A stretch of 43,435 bases of DNA from Plicaturopsis crispa FD-325 SS-3 (taxonomy: Eukaryota; Basidiomycota; Agaricomycetes; Amylocorticiales; Amylocorticiaceae), in the NCBI GenBank assembly GCA_000827205.1, contig KN832579.1:170237-213671 (forward strand). The letters run 5' to 3'. The notes below the pieces were generated by a model that was not told where the DNA came from, made no database searches, and worked only from the letters and a program-made list of their open reading frames with translations. Of the stretch, positions 19,761 through 31,967 are shown piece after piece; within the stretch, counting starts at the first letter, position 1, and every line of letters starts with the position of its first letter. The position numbers were made by a program, and so were the translations under genes.

Positions 19761-21960
19761 TCGTCATATACTCCTTGTCCACAATGTCTGAATTCTGCGG
19801 TGCGTTTGTGTCTGTGTCCTGAATGCAATTTGCGTAGCATGACGATCTCTCGGACCGCCCGGACAGTAGCTATACTAAGACGGTGCTTTGCCATCTCTCA
19901 ATGGCCTGGGTATTTACTACCCGCATCGTCAGTGTCTATGGCTGATACGCCTCATATCAAAGGCCCACCTGCCAGGGTGGATTCCAACGATCACCAGAGC
20001 AATTTCGGGCCTGAGTGCAGTATGTAGTTCTGCGCTACGTGTTGTCCAGTGCACGCAGAGGGACACACAAGCCTACCGAACAGTGGGCTGCCGGTCCACC
20101 TTCTTTCGCCACCGTAGGGCCCAGGACACCTTGCTGGACATATGTATGCAGGACCAAAACGATGCCGTCGGTGCATGGTGCGTATTTCAATTTCGTTTGG
20201 CCGGCGGGGTGCGCACGGTGGACGAGGTTTGGATCTGCTGGGGCATCTGTAATGCGGCGCCGGCTGTTTTCTAGCAGCAGTCGTGCCATAGTATGTCTCT
20301 CTTTGATGTATTCCGCGGTCCTGCTGAGTCCTCCATAATCGTAGCTATTGGTCGCCCCCGCCGCCGACATTCACCACGCAGAAGACTAGGTTTCGTTGTC
20401 AGTTAGGCACGGTGATGAGCGTGCATTTTCCGGAGACGGTACTAGTTCTCGGGGAGCTGTCGTCTCGTACGACCAAAAACCAGCCGTGGTATGGCCATTT
20501 CAGCACGCTGGGAAATCGGTCTACCTTCATGTGTACCCTCAGGGTGTTCAGGCAAGTGCATTTCTACATCGATACATATACATTTGTTCCTTCGTTGACG
20601 ATGCCCTATTTATATGACCGGAGAGCATTGGATCGCGGAATTTTGTCAAGCTGGGCGTCATAGCTTCAGGAATGTCGATTTTGCGTAAGTACGGTACATG
20701 CAAGGTACGAGCAACATCATGAGTTACGAAGTATACGAGGTATCACCGTATCTTGAGACCGTGACCATGGTATTATTGTTAGCACACCCAACAAAATCCG
20801 CGGCGAAACCGGATGAAACATCGGTCGTTCATTCTATGATGCATGAGCACTCGCCGGCACCGAACGCGCGAGTAGTGAAACCAAGGCGAAACATATCACA
20901 CTGACCGTCGTAAGGAGCATCCACAGGCTCGAGTGCCTAACCGCATGGTCACGGCACGGACAATGTCTTTCCCCATGCACGGGCGGCTGTGTCCCGAGCA
21001 ATTTCGAATGCGCAAACCGTTCAAACGTGGGCGTAGGAGATGCGAGGTGGCATGGCATCGGCCGCTGGGGAACGCCGATGGTTGGGAGGAAAGCGCTGAG
21101 ATCATGGCGATCTGCATATACGAAGGTGATTAGCGGTGCAGCCTGTTTCTAGGACGCACAGGGACGTACCTCGAGGACGTGCGTTCACAGGCATCGAGCG
21201 CTGGATGCAACGTTGCCGTCCATGCGTCTCCTACTTATGGTCACTGCGTGTGTGCATCCTGTTGCTGGAAACGATGCCCCAGCGATGCCCAGACAGATTT
21301 CATCTGCAGGTTGCTCATGCTTTGACGAGGTAAACAGGGAGAAGAAAAGGCTCACCGCGATAGATGAGATAGAGGCGCCCGTAAATTGCGCGCGGCAAAA
21401 GGTTGGACGCCGGAAGTCGCGATATCATTCCTTTAAACCGTTCGAAGCGGTGTTCGCAGGCGCTGTTCCGTTGCAAAAGGACATGTAAGACCGACAAACT
21501 GCGTTAGCGAGGATAAGACCAAGGCCGGAAACTTCAGATTGGGGATGGACGAGCGTTGAGATAAACAGAATGAGCGAACGATTTCGGCATCGGAGCCTCG
21601 AGTCGGATGTATTACATAATCGACTTTTACAGGCCGAGTACCGCTGGGTCGCCTCTTACTTTAAGCCTCCATCGCCGTCCTTTCTTTCGTCTTTTCTCCT
21701 CCGTCGCTGGAGTCCTTTTGCTGGTCTTTCTGCGGGACCAAATGTACCTGTAGCGTCTGGACTGCTGCTCATTACAGGTGTCGCTCGTGTCCCTGGATCC
21801 GCCAACTCTGATCAGGAACAATATCCGCCGCAACTCGTTCAGTCCAAACTAAAACCGTCATACATTACCATCGAGGCTCCTCCTATCGCTCAATTTTTCC
21901 CACCTCGTAGGCTCGTAGCTGGGTCTTTTCGCGTCGAGCTCAGCTCCGTGGACCGCTACG
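19761..21960. other. Intergenic, no gene supported
   Basis: These 2.2 kb hold only short open frames on both strands, with no conserved domain and no convincing exon chain. The last ~300 bp before 21961 are the 5' flank of the ankyrin gene and are CT-rich (about 21660-21720), as is common upstream of highly expressed fungal genes. Confidence 0.5.
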
Positions 21961-24824
21961 ATGCCTGTACCATCGAAAACACACAGGGCGGAGGTGAAGT
22001 ACAATGTCACGACAGAATGTAAGTCCAATTTTTTTCAGTCTGGCATCGATATCGGCGCTGACCCGCGAACGCAGTCCCTCATCTGGGCCTGCATTCTGCA
22101 GCAGCTACGGGAAACGTCGGCCTCGTCAAGTACGCCTTGAGCCACGGCCAGCCTATCAATTCCGTTCTCGACGGTGTACTGCCTTTGCACGCGGCTTGTT
22201 CAGGTGGAAGCGAATTTGTCGTCAAGTTGCTGATAGAAAACGGTGCGGACGTGAATGCGCCTAGGTGCGTACCCAGGAAACTCCTTGCCTCATGTTCAAC
22301 CAACTAAACGCCTCAAAATTAGACTTCCTCGTCGATATTCTAACGACAAGAACCGCGATGCATCAGCGCCCATCGTGGGTACCTCCGGATCTACCCCACT
22401 ACATTTCGCAGCCGCCAACGGGCACATTGCGGTCATACAAACGCTCCTCCTCCACGGTGCCCACCCCGATCGCCCGGACAAGCACGGCGTTACGCCTGAG
22501 GCTCTCGCGCGCCAGAACGGCTGGATCGAGGCCTCCAACATCATCCGCGATTGGCACCAGAACAAAAACAGAGACCTCGCGGCACGCGAAGAACCCGTGC
22601 TCGACGACGAGCATGCGGCTGCCATGTCCGTCTGCTCGATCGACAGCAAGCGCCTGCGTGTGAAGCGATCCATCGACACGGCGCTTCACCTGCTTAAGCA
22701 GTCCTCGTCTTCACACCTCAACGTGTCGTCCGACGGCGGCTCTTCCTCTGCGCTCCCACCACATCCATCTTCTTCCCCAGATCAATCCGCATCTAGCGGT
22801 CTCAACGCATTCAGCAAATACACGTTCTATCCGCGCTTGCCGGACGCTGACGACGATGAAGCTCATGCACGACGTCCGTCGCTGCCGCATATATACGACA
22901 AGCAGCCGCGCAAGGCCTCCACGTCGAGCTATAGCTCACGGCGGCCCAGCTCGGCCGGAACCAGCGCCGAACCAGCTCCCCCACGAAATCGCAAGATCAC
23001 CTCGAAGTACTCCTTGCTCAACCTGTTCAAAAAGTCCGCCGCCGATACTACCAATCCGCAAGTTGTCGTTGAGCCTGCATCGTCATCCTCTGCCTCGGCC
23101 GAGCCCTCGCCGAGGGGCCTTCCGGGAGACCTACCCGACTCGTCCAATAGCAATACGCAGCTTTCGCCCCGGCCCCGTTTACCCAGCGATGCAGGCCATA
23201 TTCACGTGCCATCCGTGTCCACGACGGATTATGCGTACGAGCGGGCCGGCTCTGACGGCGTCCCGAGCAGCAGCCCGCCCGTGCGCCCCGGGATCCTCCG
23301 CGCGCACCAACGCTCGTCGTCGGGGTCGCAGGACAGCTCCCGCGCGTCCACACCCCGCACATTGCGCTTCGACTCGTCATCCTCGACGAATTTGTGGCGC
23401 CAGGGCCGCCGGGCGTACCGGAGCGGGAGCGGTAGCGCAGATAACCGGCCGGGCAGCGCGGGCTCCGTCGTGTCTGTGAAGGGCACTACGGAGTCGGCGC
23501 CTGCTACGCGCGCGAGCTTCGAGTTTGATACAGCTGTTGCGGACGATGAGGATGATGAGGACGACGACGAGTACGGCGTGCCCATCGTGCAGGCCGCGCC
23601 CAAGTCGCGTCTTGCGGAGCTGCGCACCGAGGGACGGCCCCGCGGGCACTCGGTAGCCTCGTCTACCTCGTCTCTGTCCCCCATCCTCTCGCCAGGCAAC
23701 ATCGTCGAGGCCACCAGCGCCGAGTTCCCTTTTAGCATCAACCAGCCTCCTCCTATAGATGACCACCTCGACGTGCCCAAGGGCGACAACCGCGCGCGGG
23801 GCGACTCCGTCAGCAGCACGAGCACGGACGGGAGCGTGAACCCGCAGCTGAGCTCGAGCAGCAACACGACCGCCAGCAGCAACGGGAGCGACATGCTCAC
23901 CACTCCCGCGCCGTCCGTGCACACGCTGCCGCTCCCCAAGCAGCGTCAGGGCAGCGATGCCGCGGAGCGTCGCCAGCGCATACCGCTGGACATCCAGATT
24001 CGCTCGGTGTCCTCGCACGCACAGGCGGAGGCGCTCGTGCAGCGCGCGCAGCGGTCGATTTTGGAGATGGAGGAGTCGCCCGTGGTGGAGCAGGAGGAGG
24101 TGCCGAAGAGCGCGCGCTCGCCACTGAGTGCGCGGCTTGCGGCGTATGGTGAGAGTTTGGCGCTGGAGCGGCGGTTGAAGCAGGAGGCGGCCGTAGCCGC
24201 GGGGCTGGGTGTGAATGACGCGGTTGCAGACGAACGCACGTCGACGTCGACGATAGAGGTGGAGGATCGTGGCTTAAGGAAGGGCGAGCGCGTGAGAGCA
24301 CGCACGCTCACGCGGCCTAGCACTGGTAGCAGTGAACGTCGTGAGTTGCTCTTGCGTTTCTCACCGCATTTTCCCTTTTTTGACCGTCGGTAATTGTAGA
24401 AACGGGCGACTACCCAATGTTCAGCCATCACCGGTTCTCCCGCTCGACGTCGAACATCGACGCTCTCGCCTACACCGAATTTTCAGACGTCCTACACACG
24501 CCCCTGCCGTCGTATACAACTCCCCACCATAGCGCGAGCCTCTCTGAGACTGCTGTCTACCCTTCCCCAACACCCCCGCACGCGAGCCGTCCGCGCTCGC
24601 GCACGCCGGATCCCGAATCGCCTGTTATGAGCGCTGCATTGAACCGTGTTCCGACTGCGCCTGCGCAGGAGCCGCTGCCGCGACATATCGCGACGGCGAG
24701 CAAGCTGACACGGATGGGCTTCTCTGGGCCGGACGTGAACGCAGGCACCTCGCCCAAGCAGGGCGGACACAAGGCGCGGTTCGGCATCAAGTCGTTCATG
24801 CATTCGTTCAAGGGGAAGGCGTGA
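21961..24824 (+). CDS. Ankyrin-repeat protein with long disordered tail
   Basis: Exons: 21961-22018, 22075-22264, 22323-24340 and 24400-24824, 896 residues. Introns of 56, 58 and 59 nt have GTAAGT/GTGCGT/GTGAGT donors and CTGAC/CTAAAC-like branch sites. Residues about 20-140 form three ankyrin repeats: HLGLHSAAATGNVGLVKYAL; LPLHAACSGGSEFVVKLLIE; then TPLHFAAANGHIAVIQTLLL followed by GVTPEALARQNGW. The rest, about 750 residues, is Ser/Pro-rich with acidic (DDEDDEDDDEYG) and phospho-site-like stretches (RSTSNID) and a basic end (RFGIKSFMHSFKGKA). Ankyrin repeats bind partner proteins; the partner here is unknown. The domain layout recalls fungal scaffold or signalling adaptors, but I cannot name an orthologue. 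The start is the first ATG in frame with the first repeat. Confidence 0.9.
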
Positions 24825-25130
24825 CCTTCTCTTCGTATTCGTTTTCTTGGGAACATTCTCTGTTCGTGGCTTTCACTTTCACCTCCTCTTGCGCATTACT
24901 TTCGGCTGTGTGGTTTGTTCTGTTTCGTTCTTGTCCACTGCATTGTTATCGCACTCATTATATCTTGTTGTACGACCACACCACCCGTGTACCCCATGTA
25001 TGAATACACTGTTTCTATTATTTTATTGCACGGACTTGGGCATCGATATGGAGGGAAATGGCGCAATGAGCACCACCCATTCGACCGTCGAGAATCGAGA
25101 ATTATCTATCAAGAGACACCCGGCAGGCGC
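24825..25130. other. Intergenic between ankyrin and SOD genes
   Basis: The stretch contains the 3' flank of the ankyrin gene, T-rich and AT-richer than the coding DNA. It also holds the distal upstream region of the SOD gene. No gene is seen. Confidence 0.6.
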
Positions 25131-25138
25131 TGACGTCA
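25131..25138. promoter_or_regulatory. CRE-like palindrome TGACGTCA upstream of SOD
   Basis: A perfect TGACGTCA lies 134 bp before the SOD start codon. This is the consensus of ATF/CREB bZIP factors, which control oxidative-stress genes in fungi. An inverted CCAAT (ATTGG, 25145-25149) follows. Regulation by an Atf1-type factor is inference. Confidence 0.55.
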
Positions 25139-25173
25139 ACCACGATTGGTCACTGATAAAACTCGCGCTGACT

Positions 25174-25179
25174 TATATA
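25174..25179 (+). promoter_or_regulatory. TATA-box-like element of SOD
   Basis: TATATA within ACTTATATATTTCG lies about 91 bp upstream of the start codon. It is followed by a CT-rich stretch (about 25198-25250) typical of fungal transcription start regions. Confidence 0.55.
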
Positions 25180-25264
25180 TTTCGTGACTCTCGCCGTTGT
25201 CCATTTTCTTTTCCCTAACCCTTTCTTTCCCCCTCACCACCCGTACACTTTGCACACACACAAA

Positions 25265-26076
25265 ATGTCTGGCCACACCCTCCCCGAGCTGCCATACGCG
25301 TACGACGCCCTCGAGCCGTACATCTCGAAGCAGATCATGGAGCTGCACCACAAGAAGCACCACCAGACGTACGTGAACTCGCTCAACGCCGCAGAGGCCG
25401 CCTACGCCAAGGCCTCCTCCCCGAAGGAGCGCATCGCCCTCCAGGCCGCACTCAAGTTCAACGGCGGTGGTGAGTACCCGTCTCTCTCCGTACCGTGTTG
25501 TCGATGCGTTATCGGCGGCTGATCGCGCGCGATCAGGACACATCAACCACTCGCTGTTCTGGAAGAACCTTGCGGGCGCTGCGTCTGAGGGCAAGGGCCC
25601 CGGCGGTGCGCTCAAGGCGGGCCCGCTCAAGGACGCCATCGATGCGTCCTTCGGCAGCCTCGATAACCTCAAGAAGGAGTTCAACGTCGCTACCCTCGGC
25701 ATCCAGGGCTCCGGCTGGGGCTGGCTCGTGAGTAGTAGTCTATGCGTTGTGCGGGATCGGTGCGATCGGGCTAAAATTTATTGGGGGAAATAGGGACTGA
25801 ACCCGTCGACTAAGCGTCTCGAGATCGCCACCACCGCGAACCAGGACCCGCTGCTCACGCTCGTCCCGATCATCGGTGTCGACATCTGGGAGCACGCGTT
25901 CTACCTCCAGTACCTCAACGTTAAGGCCGACGTGCGTTTCCCGTTTCCGATCTGAGGGCATTGTGCTTGTAGCTGACGTGGATGGCTGGCAGTACCTCAA
26001 CGCGATCTGGTCCGTCATCAACTTCGAGGAAGCGGAGAAGCGCTTCACGGAGGGCCTCGCTGGCGCCAAGCTCTAA
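25265..26076 (+). CDS. Mn/Fe superoxide dismutase, probably cytosolic Mn form
   Basis: Exons: 25265-25469, 25537-25727, 25794-25931 and 25993-26076, giving 205 residues. It converts superoxide to hydrogen peroxide and oxygen. Family hallmarks are [15 protein letters not shown] at the N-terminus; metal ligand His28 in MELHHKKHH; the second His in [11 protein letters not shown] (about 73); [10 protein letters not shown], with the Gln typical of Mn enzymes; and ligands Asp162 and His166 in [12 protein letters not shown]. The length equals a mature MnSOD, and the protein starts directly at the family's mature N-terminus. No mitochondrial transit peptide is encoded, and no upstream in-frame ATG exon is evident. 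Cytosolic location is therefore inferred. The promoter has CRE- and TATA-like elements. All splice junctions keep frame. Confidence 0.97.
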
Positions 26077-28608
26077 GCGGGTACTTGTAGAATGAATGGA
26101 AGAAGAAGGAAAGAAAGAAAGTGGACGGGAAATGTTGTAACATGAAATTATCTGGTGTTTGTAACCTTACGACGCGGTGTTTTGCTTCATGAAGAAACCA
26201 GTTGTGCTACACTTGTTCTATCACGGCCTTATCTCTCTTGGATTGAGAGCATTGTGATGATTTTGAGGGCAGCGACATGATTCGGCTGTTAGTGCATGAG
26301 CGCACTGAACGCGTGTGAAACAGTTAGATGAGATGGGGACACGGATTGGAGTCCTCCTTTGGGAGCAGCGAAGTCTACTGCATGCGCACGCATATGATGG
26401 AGGAAGTGTAGCTTAACAGAGAGGAAGAATAAGAAGTAGGATGCAAGTATCGAACGTCCGACAGCAGGGATTAGACGCAAAAAAAACCATTTATTCATTG
26501 ACCAATGGCGGTGATATATGGTACGCTAGCGGAGACATGCGAGCAAGACCCATCCCCTCACAGTATCTCGAGATTTTTAGCTGCCGACAAAATAATCTGA
26601 GTATGAGTAGGAATCGTAACGGTGCGCAAGGTATCGTTGATTGAAACGTACTGCTGTATAAAACTGGAGAGACCCGTGCATGTAACGAGACTGAGCACAC
26701 CCGTAAGCGTGGCCAATCATATTGTATGACCAGTCTCGGACGTCGAATAGGACAATGGCATACATACAACAAGCTCCGTACGACTGATATACTCGCGGAC
26801 TTGAGGGTGGAAGGAGTATGAGCTCATGGAGCCTGCCTGGTCGATCGACCGTAGATTCTCGGGAGCACATTCATCCATCCCGTCCGTCCGCGGGAATGTG
26901 CAGTCAGAAGGGGGGTGCATGCCCGTGAAGGAACGTGCGGCGGGAGGGGGAACACAAGACTCACACATTGGTCCATTCCGTGGCGTTTGCGATGCATGAA
27001 GACGGCACCAAAGCCTGACAAACGATCAAGATGAGGAGAAAGCAGCTGTTTGCGCATTTGTCTTCCAGGGAGCCGCGCGACCTGGATAATGCGATTTAAC
27101 ATGTATACACGACGTCGACTGTTGCAGCAAGCGCAAGCAGCCGACATCGCAGACACACGTCCCCGAAATCCAAGTCGCGCGAAGCATGATATAGTTGCGA
27201 TGACAGGATATAGCGCATCCACGGAGGGAAAACACAAGAAAAACACAGGGAAAGACGAGAACGCGTAAGTACCAGCACAAATCGTCCAGCGGACGCGCGG
27301 GACAGAGGGTGAACATGAAGGGAATCTCGGTGGATCTGCAGTCGTCAATGACCATGACACCACCGAGAAAGAGTACGCTCGCCATCTCCCCGCGCGGCAT
27401 GCATATGCGAACGAGCTGCGCAGTGATACGAAAGCGTCTGAAAACAAGTGGAATTCGAACAAAGACGGAGAGCGTTCGAAAATCACGAAGACGATCACCA
27501 CCCACCCTGCGACTACCGTACGCGCATATATCTCCTTGGCCATGGGCCCCCACGACGCCGATAACGACCAAACGGTCGCACGCGCCGGAGAGCTCATGCC
27601 TGGACGTCCGTATGCGCGAACATGCGGCTGCAAGGGTGGGATGTGTAGCGAGGGGCGGGGGTGAGTAACGAAAATGCCGCACGGACTTTCCAGCACAACG
27701 GATGGACGGGGAGACTAAGGGACAGAAACGAGCACGCACGCCTGCACAGCTGTCGCGCGAGATATACCCATTGAGCTTACTTGCCCGATCTTTGCGGCCA
27801 ACGATGGCCCCGACCAAACAGACCGGGTAAGGGCGGTCCAAGATGGGCGTCCCCGCGCGGCGCGTGTAAATGCGAAAGTCGATCGAGGAAAAAAATAGAA
27901 GCAGGATGAGATACCGCGTAGGCCTGCACGGCCTTACTACTCGAGTGGGCCAGCATCGTAGTTGCCCGAGCCGCAGTCCGACGTCAATGGTGTAGATGAG
28001 CCGAACCGGTCCAACAAGATAAACAGATGCGAGATGTACCGCATAACCAGGTAAACAGACGCGCAACCCACATGGCTGAAGGGACATGTACCCGCAACGG
28101 TGCGGCCGCCATGAGGGCCAGCAGCCGGCATCGCGGACACATGCGGCCGCCATTTTGTTGCGCGACTGGGGACTGGTTCGGGGGACACGTCGGATGGATG
28201 AAATACGGATAGAAGAGGAAAAAGAATGCCGCAGCCGTATGGCGAACCACTGCCACGAAATGCAAGGTGGCGTTTGTTTGTACGCGCTGTTTGGCTGTAG
28301 CGTCGGGGCAAGCTTGCCACGTGGCTTGAATGCGCCTCATGTTCATTGTTCTATGAACTCCGCCGCCTCGTCCACCGCCCGCCCACCATGTCTCAATCCC
28401 TCTTTTATTCAGCTGCACACTCCAGCACGACATATAATATCTCCACGAAACATAGACTCGCCATTCCCCCGTACGCCCTTTCTCGCTTTAACATTTAACA
28501 CGCCCCCCTCACGCCTCGCGCCCAACTGCCTCCATCACACGTAACAAAGCCGGCGCTGCACTGGCTCATATACTCTCCCCCCTCTTGACTGGCCATCCTC
28601 TGGCCAGC
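26077..28608. other. 2.5 kb intergenic region with diverged internal duplication
   Basis: There is no supported gene. A minus-strand frame stays open for 375 codons (28153-27026), but its composition is odd, a second long frame overlaps it, and no domain or splice pattern supports it. Two diverged segments about 980 bp apart share the motif GCAGCCGACATCGCAGACAC (27136) / GCAGCCGGCATCGCGGACAC (28121) and weaker flanks, suggesting an old tandem duplication. Near 27514-27604 CGCGCATA and TATGCGCG form the ends of a possible ~90 nt hairpin with an inner CGACC/GGTCG stem. The last ~100 bp are the 5' flank of the next gene. Confidence 0.4.
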
Positions 28609-31607
28609 ATGGACTCCACTAGCACAGACGACTCCTCCCCCGCCGACTCCCCCCCTCCAGCCGCCCACCACCGCCCACCATCCACCGCCCACCGCCGGCG
28701 CACCACCACCAAAGACGCTCACCATCACAAGGACAGCCACAAAGACAAAGACCGCTTCACCGCACGCGAGCTCGCCAAGCTCCTCCTGCACGAAGAGCGC
28801 GAAGCAAAAGAGCTCCAACGCCGCCTCTTCTCCGCCACCTCCCAACTCTCGCACGAATCCCACCGCGCCGACTCCGCCGAGCGCGAGCTGCACGACGCCG
28901 TCACGCGCTTCAAAGCCGTGAACGACGCGCGCCTCGCCGCGCAGCAGGACCTCGCGCGCGTCTCCGAGGAGCTCAGGCTGCACAAGCAGCAGCTCGACGC
29001 CGCGCAGCGCGAGATTTACCGCGCGCAGGACGTGCTTGCGGCGGTGGATGGGCAGAGGCTGGATGCGGAGGCGGAGGCGGCAAGGGCGCGCACGACTGCA
29101 CGGAGGCTGAAGGAGGAGCGGCTGGTGAGTGTGGCGAGGGAGGAGGGGAGGGCGTTGGGGTATAAGCAGGGTGTTGGAAGGGGGATGGAGCTGGGGTATC
29201 AGAGAGGGTACGACGATGCGCGCGCGCGTAGGAGGTACTCGGCGGAGTATGAGTATGATTACGAGTACGACGATGCGGCGTCCGTGCCTATATTCGTACC
29301 GGCCACGGAGGATTCGGACTCGTATACGGTTTCGTCGTCCAAGCGGCCCACGCGCGCCCGGGGCTCGCCACCGCCCATGCCCCCCATCACCGTTCCCCGC
29401 TCGCCCACCGTGCGCCATGCCGACGTCGATGGGCACGTGCGCCACGTAGACGTAGACATCCCGCCCGAGGGCTGGATCCCCGAAGCCGACGACGACGGCG
29501 TCGTCCGCCTCCCCCCGCCCCACGAGATGTCCCGCCCGCCCCAGACGCCCGACATGTCGCGGCCTGGAGGTTCGCGGCCGTTGACGCCTGGTGGAGACCG
29601 CCCGGCGTCCCCACCGCTGCCACCGCTGCCCGTGGAGCAGCAGGAGCCGCTGATGGTCCCCAACCCAACTAGCAAGCAGGACGCGTCGAATAGGCAGGAG
29701 CAGGCGGGCAGGTACGACCCCCCAGGCGGCAGGTACGAGCAGGCCCCGGGCGGCAGATACGACCCAGGCGGCAGACACGAGCCCCCAGGCGGAAGGTACG
29801 ACCCCCCAGGCGGACGATACGACCCCCAAGGCGGACGATACGACCCCCCAGGCGGCAGGTACGACCCGCACCCCCCACGCGACCCCACCCCCTACGCAAC
29901 CGCCTCCAAACACTACCGCGACCCCTACCCGCACCACCACCCGCACCACAGGCCCGTCATCCCCCCTTCTTCCACCACCACACACACCCGCCCGCGCATG
30001 CACCGCCGGCAGTCCTCCCAGTCCTCCCAGGGCTCGACTACAATTTCGCAGTTCGATATCGTCAGCCCGCCCGAGGAGCGTGAGCGTTCGTATGGGGGAG
30101 GTGGGTATGGGGGAAGGGGAGGAGGGGGAGGGGGAGGGAAAGGGGGGGATACGCTGAGTATTATACCGGAGGCGGTGAGTCCGCAGGCGACGCTTGATAG
30201 GGGGACGCCCATGCAGGGGGGGCCTAGAGAGGTGCGTACACGCTTTGTGGGTACGAGGGTGTGATTACTGATGCGGAATTTGGGTTGTGTGGGTGTAGTC
30301 GTTGAGAGACGAGTATTATAGGCGCCAGCGCGAGTCGGAGTCGTCTGAGGACGTGATGCCGCCGCAGCGCGGGCGTACGCATGATCTTGGGGATAGGAAG
30401 AACAGCACGCCGTCTATGAACAGCGTGCCGGAGATTACGATACAGCCGCCCGTACGCCCTTTCCTCCTTTTCGTTTATGTATCTTGCTCGTTTTCGTGTT
30501 TCTGGTTCCCATTCCTCGGTTTCCTCTCCCTCGCTTTTTCTTCTATGTGCTCTCATCCACTGACTACCTCTTCTTATGCAGTCGCGCTCCCCATCAAGCG
30601 GCCAGTCCGCGCACACCCCAAACACACGTCCAAACTTCCTTAGCGCAGCCGACGCAGACCGCCCCGTGCCGCTCCCCTCCCCGCGCAACGAGGCCCCCCT
30701 CCCGCCCACGCCCTCGCAACACCCGCCCGCGCCCACGCCCATGCAGCACCCACCCACGCCCTCACCACACCCACCCACAACCGGCCCCGCGCCCATCGCG
30801 CTCCCCAGCGGCGGCCTGCCCCCCGGCTTCGTCGCCTCCCCGTCGCCCAACAACGTCAGTAACGTGTCCCTGTCCCCCTCCCCCGCCGCGCCCCCCATGC
30901 CCGGCGGCTTCCCCCCCTCTACCTCCTCCTCCTCCAACCCCGCACCAGCTGACCACCCCACAGCTCTAGACGACCCGCCCGTCGTCATCCCGCCACCCGA
31001 GATGCGCTCGTATATGTACCGCGGCAAGGACAGGAGTGGGAGTGAGAGGGAAAGAGAGAGGGAAAGAGAGAGGAGGAGGGAGGAGGACGATTCGGACAGC
31101 GTGGTGTCCTCGAGCTTGTCTAGCTCGGCGGACACGCTCACGACGCCGCCCGCGCGCAGGCGCCGCGCGAACCTCACGCCGTATACTGCGGCGGGTGTGA
31201 CGCTGCCGCCGTCGACGGTGGCTGGGACACCGTACACGGCCGCGGGTGTGCACATGCCGCCGTCAACGGTGGCTGGGACGCCGTACACGGCTGCGGGTGT
31301 GCACATGCCCCCATCGACGGTGGCTGGGACGCCGTATACCGCCGCGGGTGTGCACATGCCGCCATCAACGGTGGCTGGAACACCGTATACGGCCGCAGGC
31401 GTTCACTTGCCACCGTCGACAGTCGCAGGGACACCTGCGCCGTCGGGCCGCACGAAGAGCTCGAAGAAGTCTGCGCGGACGCTGAAGGACAAGGGCTCGC
31501 GGGGGTCGCTGTCGTCGCAGGGCTCGCCGCACAAACGGTTCCAGAAGGAGATGTACGTCGACCCGGCGTTTCTGGCGAGCTCGGAGGATGTGGCGGGCGG
31601 TTCGTGA
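28609..31607 (+). CDS. Large coiled-coil protein with proline-rich tandem repeats
   Basis: Exons: 28609-30231, 30299-30451 and 30582-31607, 933 residues; both introns are phase 0. Residues about 45-200 are a charged coiled coil beginning FTARELAKLLLHEEREAKEL. It ends with a glycine/tyrosine patch, RALGYKQGVGRGMELGYQRG. Residues about 366-423 are imperfect RYDPPGG repeats. Then comes a Gly-rich run, a Pro-rich section, a SERERERERERRR stretch, and five 17-residue repeats (PYTAAGVHMPPSTVAGT type, residues about 792-876). The C-terminus is basic. I do not recognise a named family. The composition suggests a scaffold or cytoskeleton/polarity-associated protein, but that is a guess. The start is the first ATG; the open frame extends 24 nt upstream without one. 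It converges on the DUF3602 gene. Confidence 0.88.
29707..29876. repeat. In-frame RYDPPGG-type coding repeat
   Basis: About eight 18-27 bp units encode RYDPPGG, RYEQAPGG, RYDPGG, RHEPPGG and RYDPQGG variants within the coiled-coil protein. Units keep frame while varying in length, as expected for a tolerated disordered segment. Confidence 0.9.
31179..31433. repeat. Five tandem 51 bp in-frame coding repeats
   Basis: Units at 31179, 31230, 31281, 31332 and 31383 each encode PYTAAGVxxPPSTVAGT, with xx being TL, HM, HM, HM and HL. Most differences are synonymous third-base changes, so the peptide is more conserved than the DNA. Confidence 0.93.
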
Positions 31608-31967
31608 GGGTGGTAGAGGGTTTGTACGATTTTGGTTCTGGTTCATGGACTCTGATGGGCATTTTTTGTACGCATGTTGTATCGTTATTATACTGCATTC
31701 ATAGGATAGATACATTCAATTTACGACTATTTTTTTGGATACAATTGTGAGCGCCGCGCTGCTGAAGTCTACTGTACATAGTCTCCCTTAGCATCCGTCG
31801 AAACAATTCTTTCAACCTCACGGGCTCGGATATTCTTAACTGTACATTGAAGTACACGACTGTCAATCGTACAAAGTGAGAACATCGGTTTTTTGACCGT
31901 TGAATATCCACAATAGAAAATCTCCTTCCCCGAAAACGACTATGCACTGCTTGCTAGCATATTATTA
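31608..31967. other. Convergent 3' intergenic region
   Basis: This 360 bp AT-rich spacer lies between two convergent genes. It should contain both 3' untranslated regions. No canonical AATAAA is obvious on the plus strand, and no gene is seen. Confidence 0.6.

Noticed and set aside
27026-28153. 375-codon minus-strand gene
   Set aside because: Composition is rich in Cys/Arg/Val with no domain; another long frame overlaps it, no start context or introns support it, and internal repeats suggest non-coding DNA.
28495-31357. Long minus-strand frames of 500 and 377 codons opposite the coiled-coil gene
   Set aside because: They are mirror frames of a repeat-rich GC-biased coding sequence; plus-strand splice phases and the conserved repeat peptide show the real direction.
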